Assembly: GCA_021545625.1 (NCBI GenBank)
Contig: JAJRVH010000211.1
Location: 1 to 5,379, forward strand
Direction of reading: 5' to 3'
Origin: Zetaproteobacteria bacterium
Lineage (GTDB): Bacteria > Pseudomonadota > Zetaproteobacteria > Mariprofundales > Mariprofundaceae
DNA length: 5,379 bases
A program made the position numbers and the translations under genes. Positions within the stretch are counted from its first letter, which is position 1; every line of letters starts with the position of its first letter. Of this stretch, positions 1 through 5,379 are shown one piece after another. The notes under the pieces were generated by a model. The model made no database searches. It worked only from the letters and a program-made list of their open reading frames with translations, and was not told where the DNA came from.

Positions 1-935
1 ATTTCGCGCCAGCGGTCGGTGTCGAGGATGAAATGCTTGATGACAGAATTCTTGATCATGATTTCCAGGGCCACGATGCGTCCCTTGCCGGATTTGGCCG
101 GCAGAAGCTTCTGCACGATGATGGCGCGCAGATTCTCGGCCAGCCGCTCGCGGATGGCCGTCTGTTCATCCAGACCGAAGGACGACATGATGCGTTGCAT
201 GGTGCCGATGGCGGTCGTTGCATGCACGGTTACCATGACCAGATGACCGGTTTCGCCGGCCTGCAGCGCCAGCTGGATGACCTCGCGGTCGCGCGCCTCG
301 CCGGCCACGATGATGTCGGGTGCCTCGCGCAGTGCGTCATTCAGGCCCTGGGCATAGCTCATGACGTCGCGCCCCAGTTCCCGCTGGCTGACCGTACCCT
401 TGTAATGGGTGCTGTAGCGGTATTCGATCGGGTCTTCCATCGTGACCGCATGCACGGGCCGCTGCTGGATCACATGATTGAGCATGGCGGCCAGCGTTGT
501 TGACTTGCCCGAGCCGGTGGCGCCGGCCATGATCACCAGGCCGTTCTTGTAATTGGCGATTTCCCGAATCACCGGCGGCAGGTGCAGCTCGTCGAAGCCG
601 GGAATCTTTTGCGGGATCAGGCGGGCGACAATGCCGAAATCGTTGTTGGTGCGCATCACATGCATGCGGAAATGGGCGACGTTTTCCAGGGAATAGTGGA
701 AATCGAAGTTGTGCACGCTTTCAAGGTCCGGCGCATCGGGCACGTGGCGGCTGATATGAAGGATCATTTCAATCACCTGTTCGCGCGTCTGCTCCGGTAC
801 CCTGTCGGGGGAGACGGTGACAATGGAGCCATCGATGCGCATGCGCACGCGATCGCCGGTACGGACCAGCAGGTCCGAGGCCTTATGCTTGTTAGCGGCC
901 AGCAACAGGTCGTCGATCAGATGCCAGTCAGCCAT
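1..935 (-). CDS. Third PilT/PilU-family retraction ATPase, 3' end outside window
   Basis: This is a secretion-superfamily hexameric ATPase of the PilT/PilU class, predicted to act in the cytoplasm at the base of a type IV pilus machine. I translated 311 residues from the ATG at 935-933; the frame stays open to the window edge. Visible motifs are an N-terminal ASDL (about 19-22), Walker A GATGSGKST (138-146, Lys144), an Asp box MEDPIE (166-171), Walker B DIIVAGE (207-213, Glu213) and a His box with His231 and His238. The start overlaps the pilU stop by one base (TGATG) and has only a weak Shine-Dalgarno, so translation is probably coupled to pilU. It differs from PilT and PilU in three ways: the motif after Walker B reads GEARD rather than GELRD/GEIRD, the N-terminal G-x-PP motif is missing (TGDRVRMR instead), and the AIRNLIRE equivalent is diverged (VIKHFIL, about 298-304). 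All core catalytic motifs are intact, so it looks functional. It could be called pilT2 or a second pilU; the name is uncertain, the family is not. Confidence 0.9.
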   Translation of the reverse strand, partial: MADWHLIDDLLLAANKHKASDLLVRTGDRVRMRIDGSIVTVSPDRVPEQTREQVIEMILHISRHVPDAPDLESVHNFDFHYSLENVAHFRMHVMRTNNDFGIVARLIPQKIPGFDELHLPPVIREIANYKNGLVIMAGATGSGKSTTLAAMLNHVIQQRPVHAVTMEDPIEYRYSTHYKGTVSQRELGRDVMSYAQGLNDALREAPDIIVAGEARDREVIQLALQAGETGHLVMVTVHATTAIGTMQRIMSSFGLDEQTAIRERLAENLRAIIVQKLLPAKSGKGRIVALEIMIKNSVIKHFILDTDRWRE

Positions 936-2086
936 CAGATGCTCAGTCCGCTGCCATCGCCGCCGGTCAGGTGATCGATGCCGCTGTGGCTGTCGCTGCC
1001 TTCAAGCTTGGCCATCTTGATCTGCAGGCGCAGGTCATTGACCGCATCGGCGTGACGCAGGGCTTCTTCCTCGCTGATCTTGCCATCCTTCCACAGGCGC
1101 AGCAGATGCTGGTCGAAGGTCTGCATGCCGTAGTTCTTGCCGGCCGCCATGGCCTCCTTGATCTCGGTGATTTCCCACTTGGTGATCAGATCGGCAATAC
1201 GCGGCGTATTGATCAGGATCTCGATGGCAGGCACGCGCTTGTCGTCCGGCGTCTTGACCAGCCGCTGCGACAGGATGCCTTTCAGGTTCAGCGCCAGATT
1301 CAGGCTGACCTGGGGATGCGATTCCTCCGGGAAGAAGTTCATGACGCGTTCCAGTGCCTGGTTGGCGTTGTTCGCATGCAGCGTTGCCATGCACAGATGT
1401 CCCGTCTCGGCGAATTCCAGCGCATGCTCCATCGTTTCGCGATCGCGTATTTCGCCGATCAGAATGACATCGGGTGCCTGACGCAGGGTGTTCTTCAGCG
1501 CCGCCTTGTATTCATGGGTGTCGGTGCCGACTTCGCGTTGCGTGATCACGCATTTCTTGTGTTCGTGTACGAACTCGATCGGATCCTCGATGGTGATGAT
1601 ATGCCCGGCCTGATTGGAATTGCGCCAGTCGATCATTGCTGCCAGCGACGTCGACTTGCCGCAACCGGTGGCGCCGACCATGATCACCAGGCCCCGCTTG
1701 GTCATCGATATATCCTTGAATACTTCCGGCAGCCCCAGTTCGTCGATGGTCGGCACCGTGGTCTTGATCTGACGGATAACCATGCCGATATGACCGCGCT
1801 GACGGAAAATGTTGACGCGGAAGCGGCCGAGATCCGGGTAGGCCAGCGCCAGGTTCATTTCATATTCGGCCGAGAACGTGGCGCGCTGTTTCTCGCTCAT
1901 CGTCGAATTGGCCAGCTGTTCGCACTGGACCGCATTCAGCGGCGGTTGCTTGATCGGATAGACGACGCTGTTGATGCGGTAGGCGGGCGGCATGCCGGCC
2001 GTGATATAGAGATCCGAGGCATCCTTTTTGACCATCACCATCAGCAGCTGCTTGATGGACAGTTTCTGCGGTTCGTTTGTACTCAT
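935..2086 (-). CDS. pilU: Type IV pilus retraction ATPase PilU
   Basis: This 383-residue protein is a PilT paralogue that assists PilT-powered pilus depolymerisation at the inner-membrane platform. Domains in order are an N-terminal PAS-like region with ASDLYITAGMPPAYR (23-37) and a RecA-like C-terminal ATPase. Motifs are Walker A GATGCGKST (138-146, Lys144), Asp box IEDPIEF (166-172), Walker B DVILIGE (206-212, Glu212), and a His box with His230 and His237. In place of PilT's AIRNLIRE it has TPRIADLITKW (294-304), followed by IKEAMAAG and a longer polar tail (HADAVNDLRLQIK near 345-357, then a Gly/Ser-rich end). Those features and the length point to PilU rather than PilT. The ATG at 2086 is supported by an AGGGAG Shine-Dalgarno (2094-2099) seven bases upstream. 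It lies 30 bp after pilT and its TGA overlaps the next ATG, so the three genes probably form one operon. The Cys in Walker A replaces the Ser found in both neighbours. Confidence 0.95.
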   Translation of the reverse strand: MSTNEPQKLSIKQLLMVMVKKDASDLYITAGMPPAYRINSVVYPIKQPPLNAVQCEQLANSTMSEKQRATFSAEYEMNLALAYPDLGRFRVNIFRQRGHIGMVIRQIKTTVPTIDELGLPEVFKDISMTKRGLVIMVGATGCGKSTSLAAMIDWRNSNQAGHIITIEDPIEFVHEHKKCVITQREVGTDTHEYKAALKNTLRQAPDVILIGEIRDRETMEHALEFAETGHLCMATLHANNANQALERVMNFFPEESHPQVSLNLALNLKGILSQRLVKTPDDKRVPAIEILINTPRIADLITKWEITEIKEAMAAGKNYGMQTFDQHLLRLWKDGKISEEEALRHADAVNDLRLQIKMAKLEGSDSHSGIDHLTGGDGSGLSI

Positions 2087-2116
2087 GCGTCAGCTCCCTG
2101 GATGAATCCGTTCATG

Positions 2117-3169
2117 TCAGACCGCGCCGCCGCCGAACAACTTCTTGTTGTTGGCCTTTTCCAGCGCCGCCTGCTGCGTGATTTTCCGCGACTTGACCAG
2201 TTGCTGCAGGTTCGCATCGAGCGTCTGCATGCCCTCGCGCTGCGCGGTTTGCATGACCGACACCATCTGCGGCACCTTGTTTTCGCGGATCAGGTTGCGG
2301 ATGGCCGGCGTGCCGAGCATGATTTCGTAAGCGGCCACACGTCCGGTGCCGTCGGCCGTTTTGATCAGGGTCTGCGAGATGACGGCCCGGAGGGATTCGG
2401 ACAGCATCGAACGCACCATGTCCTTTTCGGCGGCCGGGAATACGTCGATGATACGGTCGATGGTTTTCGGAGCGCTGGATGTGTGCAGCGTGCCGAATAC
2501 CATATGGCCCGTTTCGGCGGCCGTCAGCGCCAGGCGGATCGTTTCCAGGTCGCGCAGCTCGCCGACCAGAATTACGTCCGGATCCTCGCGCAGCGCGCTG
2601 CGCAGCGCGCTGGCAAAGGAATGGGTATGAGGGCCGAGTTCGCGCTGCGATACCAGGCAGCTTTTGGAGCGATGCACGAATTCGATCGGATCCTCGATCG
2701 TCAGAATATGGCCGCGTTCGGCCTCGTTGCGGTAATCGACCATGGCGGCCAGCGTTGTCGATTTACCCGAGCCGGTCGGTCCGGTTACCAGACATATGCC
2801 GCGCGGCGTCATGGCGATGTCGCTGAACACTTCCGGCGATTTCAGTTGTTCCAGCGTGAATACCTCGTTCGGAATGACGCGGAAGGCGGCGCTCATGCCA
2901 CGGTTCTGCATGAAGGCATTGACGCGGAAACGGGCGATATCGCCCAGCGAAAAGGAAAAATCGAGTTCGAGGTGCTCCTCGAACAACTTGCGCTGGGTGT
3001 CGTTCATGATGTCGTAGATCATTGCCTGCACTTCGCGGGCTTCGAGGTCGGGCATCTTGATGCGGGTCATGTCGCCATGGATGCGGATCATCGGCGGTTC
3101 GCCGGATGAAATATGCAGATCCGAAGCATTATTCTTGACGGTAAACGCCAGAAGTTCCGATACGTCCAT
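2117..3169 (-). CDS. pilT: Type IV pilus retraction ATPase PilT
   Basis: This 350-residue hexameric motor ATPase powers pilus retraction, and hence twitching motility and DNA uptake, at the cytoplasmic face of the pilus platform. The length is close to the usual 345 or so. The N-terminal domain carries the family signature ASDLHISSGEPPMIR (15-29). The ATPase domain shows Walker A GPTGSGKST (130-138, Lys136), Asp box IEDPIEF (158-164), Walker B DVILVGE (198-204, Glu204) followed by LRD, a His box AETGHMVFGTLHTSS (218-232, His222 and His229), and the hallmark AIRNLIRE (289-296) needed for retraction in known PilTs. I chose the start at 3169 because MDVSELLAF matches the conserved PilT N-terminus and a strong GGGAGGAG lies just upstream; the frame is open a further 24 codons but without family similarity. 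It is the first gene of the pil block, 76 bp after apbE on the same strand, so it may have its own promoter or share the apbE transcript. Confidence 0.97.
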   Translation of the reverse strand: MDVSELLAFTVKNNASDLHISSGEPPMIRIHGDMTRIKMPDLEAREVQAMIYDIMNDTQRKLFEEHLELDFSFSLGDIARFRVNAFMQNRGMSAAFRVIPNEVFTLEQLKSPEVFSDIAMTPRGICLVTGPTGSGKSTTLAAMVDYRNEAERGHILTIEDPIEFVHRSKSCLVSQRELGPHTHSFASALRSALREDPDVILVGELRDLETIRLALTAAETGHMVFGTLHTSSAPKTIDRIIDVFPAAEKDMVRSMLSESLRAVISQTLIKTADGTGRVAAYEIMLGTPAIRNLIRENKVPQMVSVMQTAQREGMQTLDANLQQLVKSRKITQQAALEKANNKKLFGGGAV

Positions 3170-3171
3170 AG

Positions 3172-3179
3172 CTCCTCCC
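3172..3179 (-). promoter_or_regulatory. pilT ribosome binding site
   Basis: On the minus strand GGGAGGAG ends two bases before the ATG at 3169; the GGGAGG core is four bases away. It is the strongest Shine-Dalgarno on the minus strand here. It decides the pilT start in favour of MDVSELL over in-frame ATGs at 3208 and 3241, which have no comparable site. Confidence 0.75.
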
Positions 3180-3218
3180 GAAACCGAGTCAGTCCGCCCT
3201 GCGACCATGCATAGCCTA

Positions 3219-3233
3219 GGAGGCGTCGCCTCC
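3219..3233 (-). repeat. Small perfect hairpin in apbE-pilT gap
   Basis: GGAGGC and GCCTCC flank a 3-nt centre, giving a GC-rich 6-bp hairpin 12 nt past the apbE stop and about 50 nt before pilT. No T-run follows on the minus strand, so it does not fit an intrinsic terminator. It could be a transcript-processing or stabilising stem, or a chance feature of the spacer. A weak promoter-like pair brackets it on the minus strand: TTGCAG, 17 nt, TAGGCT, each matching only 3 of 6 consensus bases. The rest of the 76-bp gap holds only the pilT ribosome binding site. Confidence 0.35.
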
Positions 3234-3245
3234 GCCTGCAAGCCT

Positions 3246-4229
3246 TCACCGGTCCTGATCGAACAGCAGGCGCATCGAATCGTTGATCTTCAGCCGGCCC
3301 TTCCGGTCGACCAGCAATGCCGGCATGCCGAGCCTCTCAAGATGGGCCAGTCCATCCGGCCCCAGCACGAACAGGGCCGTGCTCCAGGCATCGGCGAGCG
3401 TGGCCGATGCCGCGATGACTGTTGCGCTCTGGCTGGCAGTCGCAGGCATGCCCGTTTGCGGATTCAGAATATGATGATAGCGCCTGTCCTTGTAGAGAAA
3501 ATAACGCTCGTAATCGCCCGACGTCACGATGCTGACATCGCCGGAAACGCTCAGGCTGCCCAGCACAGCCCCCTTGCGGCGCGGATGTCTCAGACCAATG
3601 CGCCACGGCTTTCCATGATGCGAACCGATCAGGCGTATATCGCCGCCGGCATTGATGATTGCATGATGGATGCCGCGTTGCTTCAGTACGGCCATGCCCC
3701 GGTCGATGGCGTAGCCTTTGGCGATGGCGCCGAAATCGAGCATGCAGGATGCATGATTGCGCTGCCAGCGTCCGTCGGGCAATCGATGGATACAGGGTTG
3801 CACGGGCATCGCGTCCCGGATGGCTTCGGATGATGGCGGTTGCGAGGGAGGCGATTCGCCGGAGAATCCCCACAGCCGGTTCAGGCGGCCGAGAGCCGGA
3901 TTGAAGGCGCCATCGCTGCGCTTTTCGATATCCAGCGCCTGCCCGAGCAGGGCATTGACCTCGCCGGGCAATTCGACGGGCACGCCCGGCGGCGAGGCGT
4001 TGAAGGCCTTGACGGCATTGTCCGTCTTTCCGTAGATCGTGAATATGTTCTCGATGCGCTGCATTTCATCCGCCGCAGCCGCCATCGCCGCTTCCGCCCG
4101 GGCCGAATCGGCATCTGCGACGGTGAATTCGACCAGCGTTCCCATGATGAAGCGGGTTTCATGGATATCGGAAGGCGAGCATCCCCCCAGCAGCAGGACG
4201 GCAAATATCCATGAAAAGGCATATCGCAT
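3246..4229 (-). CDS. apbE: FAD:protein FMN transferase, ApbE family lipoprotein
   Basis: ApbE enzymes use FAD to attach FMN covalently to Thr/Ser of flavoproteins such as NqrB/NqrC and RnfG/RnfD, acting outside the cytoplasmic membrane with Mg2+. From the ATG at 4229 the protein has 327 residues. MRY is followed by a hydrophobic segment and a lipobox LLGGC with Cys17, so it is a predicted lipoprotein. Family motifs are FIMGT (27-31), DGAFNPALGRL (106-116), LDFGAIAKGYAID (164-176), NAGGDI (193-198), TSGDYERYF (236-244), HHILNPQTG (252-260) and ADAWSTALF (279-287), whose Asp280 and Thr284 correspond to the metal site. No obvious flavinylation target lies in the window. The start is uncertain: ATGs at 4238 (MADMRY) and 4259 are in frame and none has a strong Shine-Dalgarno; 4229 gives the best signal peptide. 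The frame is open upstream to 4808, but that part lies antisense to erpA and has no family similarity. It is divergent from erpA and 76 bp upstream of pilT. Confidence 0.93.
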   Translation of the reverse strand: MRYAFSWIFAVLLLGGCSPSDIHETRFIMGTLVEFTVADADSARAEAAMAAAADEMQRIENIFTIYGKTDNAVKAFNASPPGVPVELPGEVNALLGQALDIEKRSDGAFNPALGRLNRLWGFSGESPPSQPPSSEAIRDAMPVQPCIHRLPDGRWQRNHASCMLDFGAIAKGYAIDRGMAVLKQRGIHHAIINAGGDIRLIGSHHGKPWRIGLRHPRRKGAVLGSLSVSGDVSIVTSGDYERYFLYKDRRYHHILNPQTGMPATASQSATVIAASATLADAWSTALFVLGPDGLAHLERLGMPALLVDRKGRLKINDSMRLLFDQDR

Positions 4230-4260
4230 GTCCGCCATTGTTGCATCCGGCGCCCGCATG

Positions 4261-4276
4261 GCAAGCGGGGGCTTGC
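4261..4276. repeat. Inverted repeat in apbE-erpA intergenic region
   Basis: GCAAGC and GCTTGC are perfect 6-bp arms around GGGG. The right arm overlaps the proposed -35 box of erpA, and the left arm lies next to the most upstream plausible apbE start (4259). It could be an operator or a hairpin in the apbE leader. I do not recognise it as a known site. Confidence 0.4.
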
Positions 4277-4300
4277 GATTTGCGGGAAATACCCGATAAT
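4273..4300 (+). promoter_or_regulatory. Putative sigma-70 promoter of erpA
   Basis: TTGCGA (4273-4278, 4 of 6 matches to the -35 consensus) and GATAAT (4295-4300, 5 of 6 matches to the -10 consensus) are separated by 16 nt. Transcription would start near 4307 and give a leader of about 45 nt. The -10 box lies inside the IscR-like palindrome, a suitable arrangement for repression. This is assigned by eye from consensus matches. Confidence 0.5.
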
Positions 4301-4314
4301 TTCGCTCGGGTATT
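4288..4314. promoter_or_regulatory. IscR type 1-like operator upstream of erpA
   Basis: AATACCCGA (4288-4296) and TCGGGTATT (4306-4314) form a perfect 9-bp inverted repeat with a 9-nt spacer. The inner 25 bp (4289-4313) have the length and the ATA...TAT ends of the IscR type 1 site. Compared with the consensus as I recall it (half-site ATASYYGACT, then RWWWY, then the complementary half), 21 of 25 positions agree; the misses are the two bases flanking the central 5 nt on each side. In E. coli erpA is repressed by [2Fe-2S]-IscR through such a site, so the position upstream of erpA and over its -10 box makes sense. No iscR gene is in the window. Another dimeric repressor remains possible. Confidence 0.6.
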
Positions 4315-4338
4315 GGATGTGGCCCGAAACGGATGAGC

Positions 4339-4345
4339 GAGGTGA
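4339..4345 (+). promoter_or_regulatory. erpA ribosome binding site
   Basis: GAGGTGA lies seven bases before the ATG at 4353. It supports this start over the in-frame ATG at 4317, which would add 12 residues unlike the family and lies close to the predicted transcription start. Confidence 0.75.
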
Positions 4346-4352
4346 TAAACCA

Positions 4353-4715
4353 ATGACAGTGATATTGACGGAAGCTGCGGCCAGAAAGGTACAGGGGTTG
4401 CTTGAAAACGAGCAGAACGAGGCCCTGAACCTGCGCGTATTCGTGTCCGGTGGCGGATGTTCGGGCTTCCAGTACGGCTTTACCTTCGATGATCAGATCA
4501 AGGACAACGATACCGTCGTCGAAAGCTGTGGCGTGAAGCTGCTGGTGGACCAGATGAGTCTGGAGCTGCTCGATGGCGCGGAGATCGATTACCAGACCTC
4601 GATCCAGGGGGAGTCGTTTGTCATTCGGAATCCCAATGCAGCCACAACCTGCGGTTGCGGAAAATCCTTTACGCCGAGCGAAAACGGCAGCGGTTGCGCC
4701 AACGCCGGCTACTGA
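4353..4715 (+). CDS. erpA: Iron-sulfur cluster insertion protein ErpA
   Basis: This 120-residue A-type carrier receives Fe-S clusters from the assembly scaffold and hands them to apo-proteins in the cytoplasm. It begins MTVILTEAAARKVQ, followed by the family core LRVFVSGGGCSGFQYGFTFDD (split here as LRVFVSGGGC and SGFQYGFTFDD, 27-47). Cys36, Cys100 and Cys102 (TTCGCGKSF) are the three conserved cluster ligands. The core resembles E. coli ErpA more than IscA or SufA, in particular the GFQYGFTFDD stretch and a middle region beginning VDQMSLELLDG. The usual family C-terminus ends soon after CGCGxSF; here about 13 more residues (TPSENGSGCANAGY) add a fourth Cys, Cys115. The gene appears monocistronic, with its own promoter and Shine-Dalgarno and a terminator 22 bp after the stop. 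Regulation is probably through the IscR-like palindrome upstream. Confidence 0.95.
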   Translation: MTVILTEAAARKVQGLLENEQNEALNLRVFVSGGGCSGFQYGFTFDDQIKDNDTVVESCGVKLLVDQMSLELLDGAEIDYQTSIQGESFVIRNPNAATTCGCGKSFTPSENGSGCANAGY

Positions 4716-4737
4716 TTCGCTTCCCGTTCCCGGCATG

Positions 4738-4764
4738 AAACGGAGTCCTGCGGCTCCGTTTTTT
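4738..4764 (+). terminator. Rho-independent terminator after erpA
   Basis: AAACGGAG (4738-4745) pairs with CTCCGTTT (4754-4761), and the stem can extend by CC/GG across a bulged T. A run of six T (4759-4764) overlaps and follows the 3' arm. It starts 22 bp after the erpA stop, so it should end the erpA transcript and separate it from the ABC transporter gene. Confidence 0.88.
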
Positions 4765-4798
4765 CGTACTTTTGAAGAGGACTGTGTAGGATGCCCGG

Positions 4799-5379
4799 AT
4801 GAATGCACTGGAAATCAACGGTTTTTGCAAAACCTATGGCAACGGCAAGACCGCGCTGGCGGACGTGTCCATGACCGTGCCACAGGGCAGCTTTTTCGCG
4901 CTGCTCGGCCCGAACGGTGCCGGCAAGAGCACGCTGATCAACATCCTGGCCGATATCGTGCGCCCGAGCGGAGGCTCGGCGAGCCTGCTGGGGCATGACC
5001 TGTTCTCCGAACGCGCCTGGTGCAAGCGCCATATGGGGGTCGTGCCGCAGGAGATCGCCTTCGATCCATTCTTTACGCCGCGCGAGGTGTTGCATTTCAC
5101 GGCTGGCCTGTTCGGATGCCGGCCGGACGAGGCCTGGATCGATGAACTGTTCGAACACCTTGAACTGACCGAACACAGCCGCAAGAACACGCGCCAGCTG
5201 TCGGGGGGCATGCGCCGGCGGCTGCTGGTGGCTCAGGCGCTGGTGCACAAGCCAGAGCTGGTGATTCTCGACGAACCGACTGCGGGTGTGGATGTCGAGT
5301 TGCGCCGCCGCCTGTGGTCTTTCATGCGTGAACTCAATGCCCGGGGCACGACGATTCTTCTGACCACGCATTATCTCGA
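4799..5379 (+). CDS. ABC-2 type transporter ATP-binding protein, YadG-like, 3' end outside window
   Basis: This is the nucleotide-binding subunit of an ABC exporter, expected to pair with an ABC-2 membrane permease (YadH-like), which would lie downstream if present. I translated 193 residues, open to the window edge. Motifs in order are Walker A GPNGAGKST (37-45), Q-loop Gln84 in VVPQE, signature LSGGM (134-138), Walker B LVILDEP (154-160, Glu159), D-loop region AGVD (162-165) and H-loop His191 in TTHYL. The stretches ALLGPNGAGKST, VPQE and LDEPTAGVDVELRRRLW with TTILLTTHYL resemble E. coli YadG closely; the transported substrate of that system is not established. The ATG at 4799 has AGGA (4788-4791) seven bases upstream. 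The gene follows the erpA terminator by 34 bp, so it should need its own promoter, but I could not see a convincing one; partial read-through is possible. Confidence 0.93.
   Translation, partial: MNALEINGFCKTYGNGKTALADVSMTVPQGSFFALLGPNGAGKSTLINILADIVRPSGGSASLLGHDLFSERAWCKRHMGVVPQEIAFDPFFTPREVLHFTAGLFGCRPDEAWIDELFEHLELTEHSRKNTRQLSGGMRRRLLVAQALVHKPELVILDEPTAGVDVELRRRLWSFMRELNARGTTILLTTHYL

Noticed and set aside
33..974. Plus-strand open frames over the third ATPase (33-503 and 582-974)
   Set aside because: They are antisense to a gene with complete Walker A, Asp, Walker B and His motifs, have the same His/Asp/Gln-rich composition and show no family motif.
971..3109. A 712-codon open frame on the plus strand, antisense to pilU and pilT
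   Set aside because: It runs across both pil genes and the gap between them. Its protein is rich in His, Arg, Gln and Asp with no recognisable domain, as expected when the complementary strand of GC-biased codons is read. Its internal similarity simply mirrors the paralogy of pilU and pilT.
3219..3233. Hairpin after apbE as a Rho-independent terminator
   Set aside because: The stem is short and no T-run follows on the minus strand.
3170..3241. Longer pilT start with 24 extra residues
   Set aside because: The extension has no PilT similarity, runs through the hairpin and ribosome binding site, and the strong GGGAGGAG supports the start at 3169.
4230..4808. N-terminal extension of apbE to give a 520-residue protein
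   Set aside because: The added part runs antisense through erpA and its promoter and has no similarity to ApbE. The lipoprotein signal at MRYAFSWIF marks the real N-terminus.
4709..5371. Minus-strand open frame of 220 codons opposite the ABC ATPase
   Set aside because: It is antisense to a gene with all the ABC motifs, shows no domain and overlaps the erpA terminator.

Overview
The window looks like chromosomal DNA from a GC-rich (by eye) proteobacterium. A beta- or gammaproteobacterium is most likely, because classical PilT and PilU, an ErpA-type A-type carrier and a candidate IscR box at erpA occur together. No rRNA or other strong taxonomic marker is present, so the placement is an inference.

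Layout. Positions 1-3169 (minus strand) hold three consecutive, mutually paralogous type IV pilus retraction-type ATPases. In transcription order they are pilT (2117-3169), pilU (935-2086) and a third PilT-like ATPase (935 to beyond the left edge). pilT and pilU are 30 bp apart. The pilU stop and the third gene's start share one base (TGATG). Upstream of pilT on the same strand, 76 bp away, is apbE (3246-4229), a lipoprotein-type FAD:protein FMN transferase. A short intergenic region (4230-4352) separates apbE from the divergent gene erpA (4353-4715). erpA is followed by a clear Rho-independent terminator (4738-4764). A new gene for a YadG-like ABC-2 transporter ATPase starts at 4799 and runs off the right edge.

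How the parts work together. The pil block encodes the motor ATPases that depolymerise type IVa pili (twitching motility, DNA uptake); PilT and PilU are known to act together, and the third paralogue is the less usual member. erpA encodes a carrier that delivers Fe-S clusters to target proteins. Its upstream region contains a perfect 9-bp inverted repeat around a 9-nt spacer. The inner 25 bp match my recollection of the IscR type 1 consensus at about 21 of 25 positions, and the repeat overlaps a plausible -10 box. This suggests homeostatic repression of erpA by [2Fe-2S]-IscR. apbE starts in the opposite direction from the same region.

I see no mobile element, CRISPR array, tRNA or rRNA. No stretch longer than 300 bp lacks a gene. 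I found no clearly undescribed system. The points most worth a second look are the tandem third retraction ATPase with variant motifs and the IscR-like palindrome.
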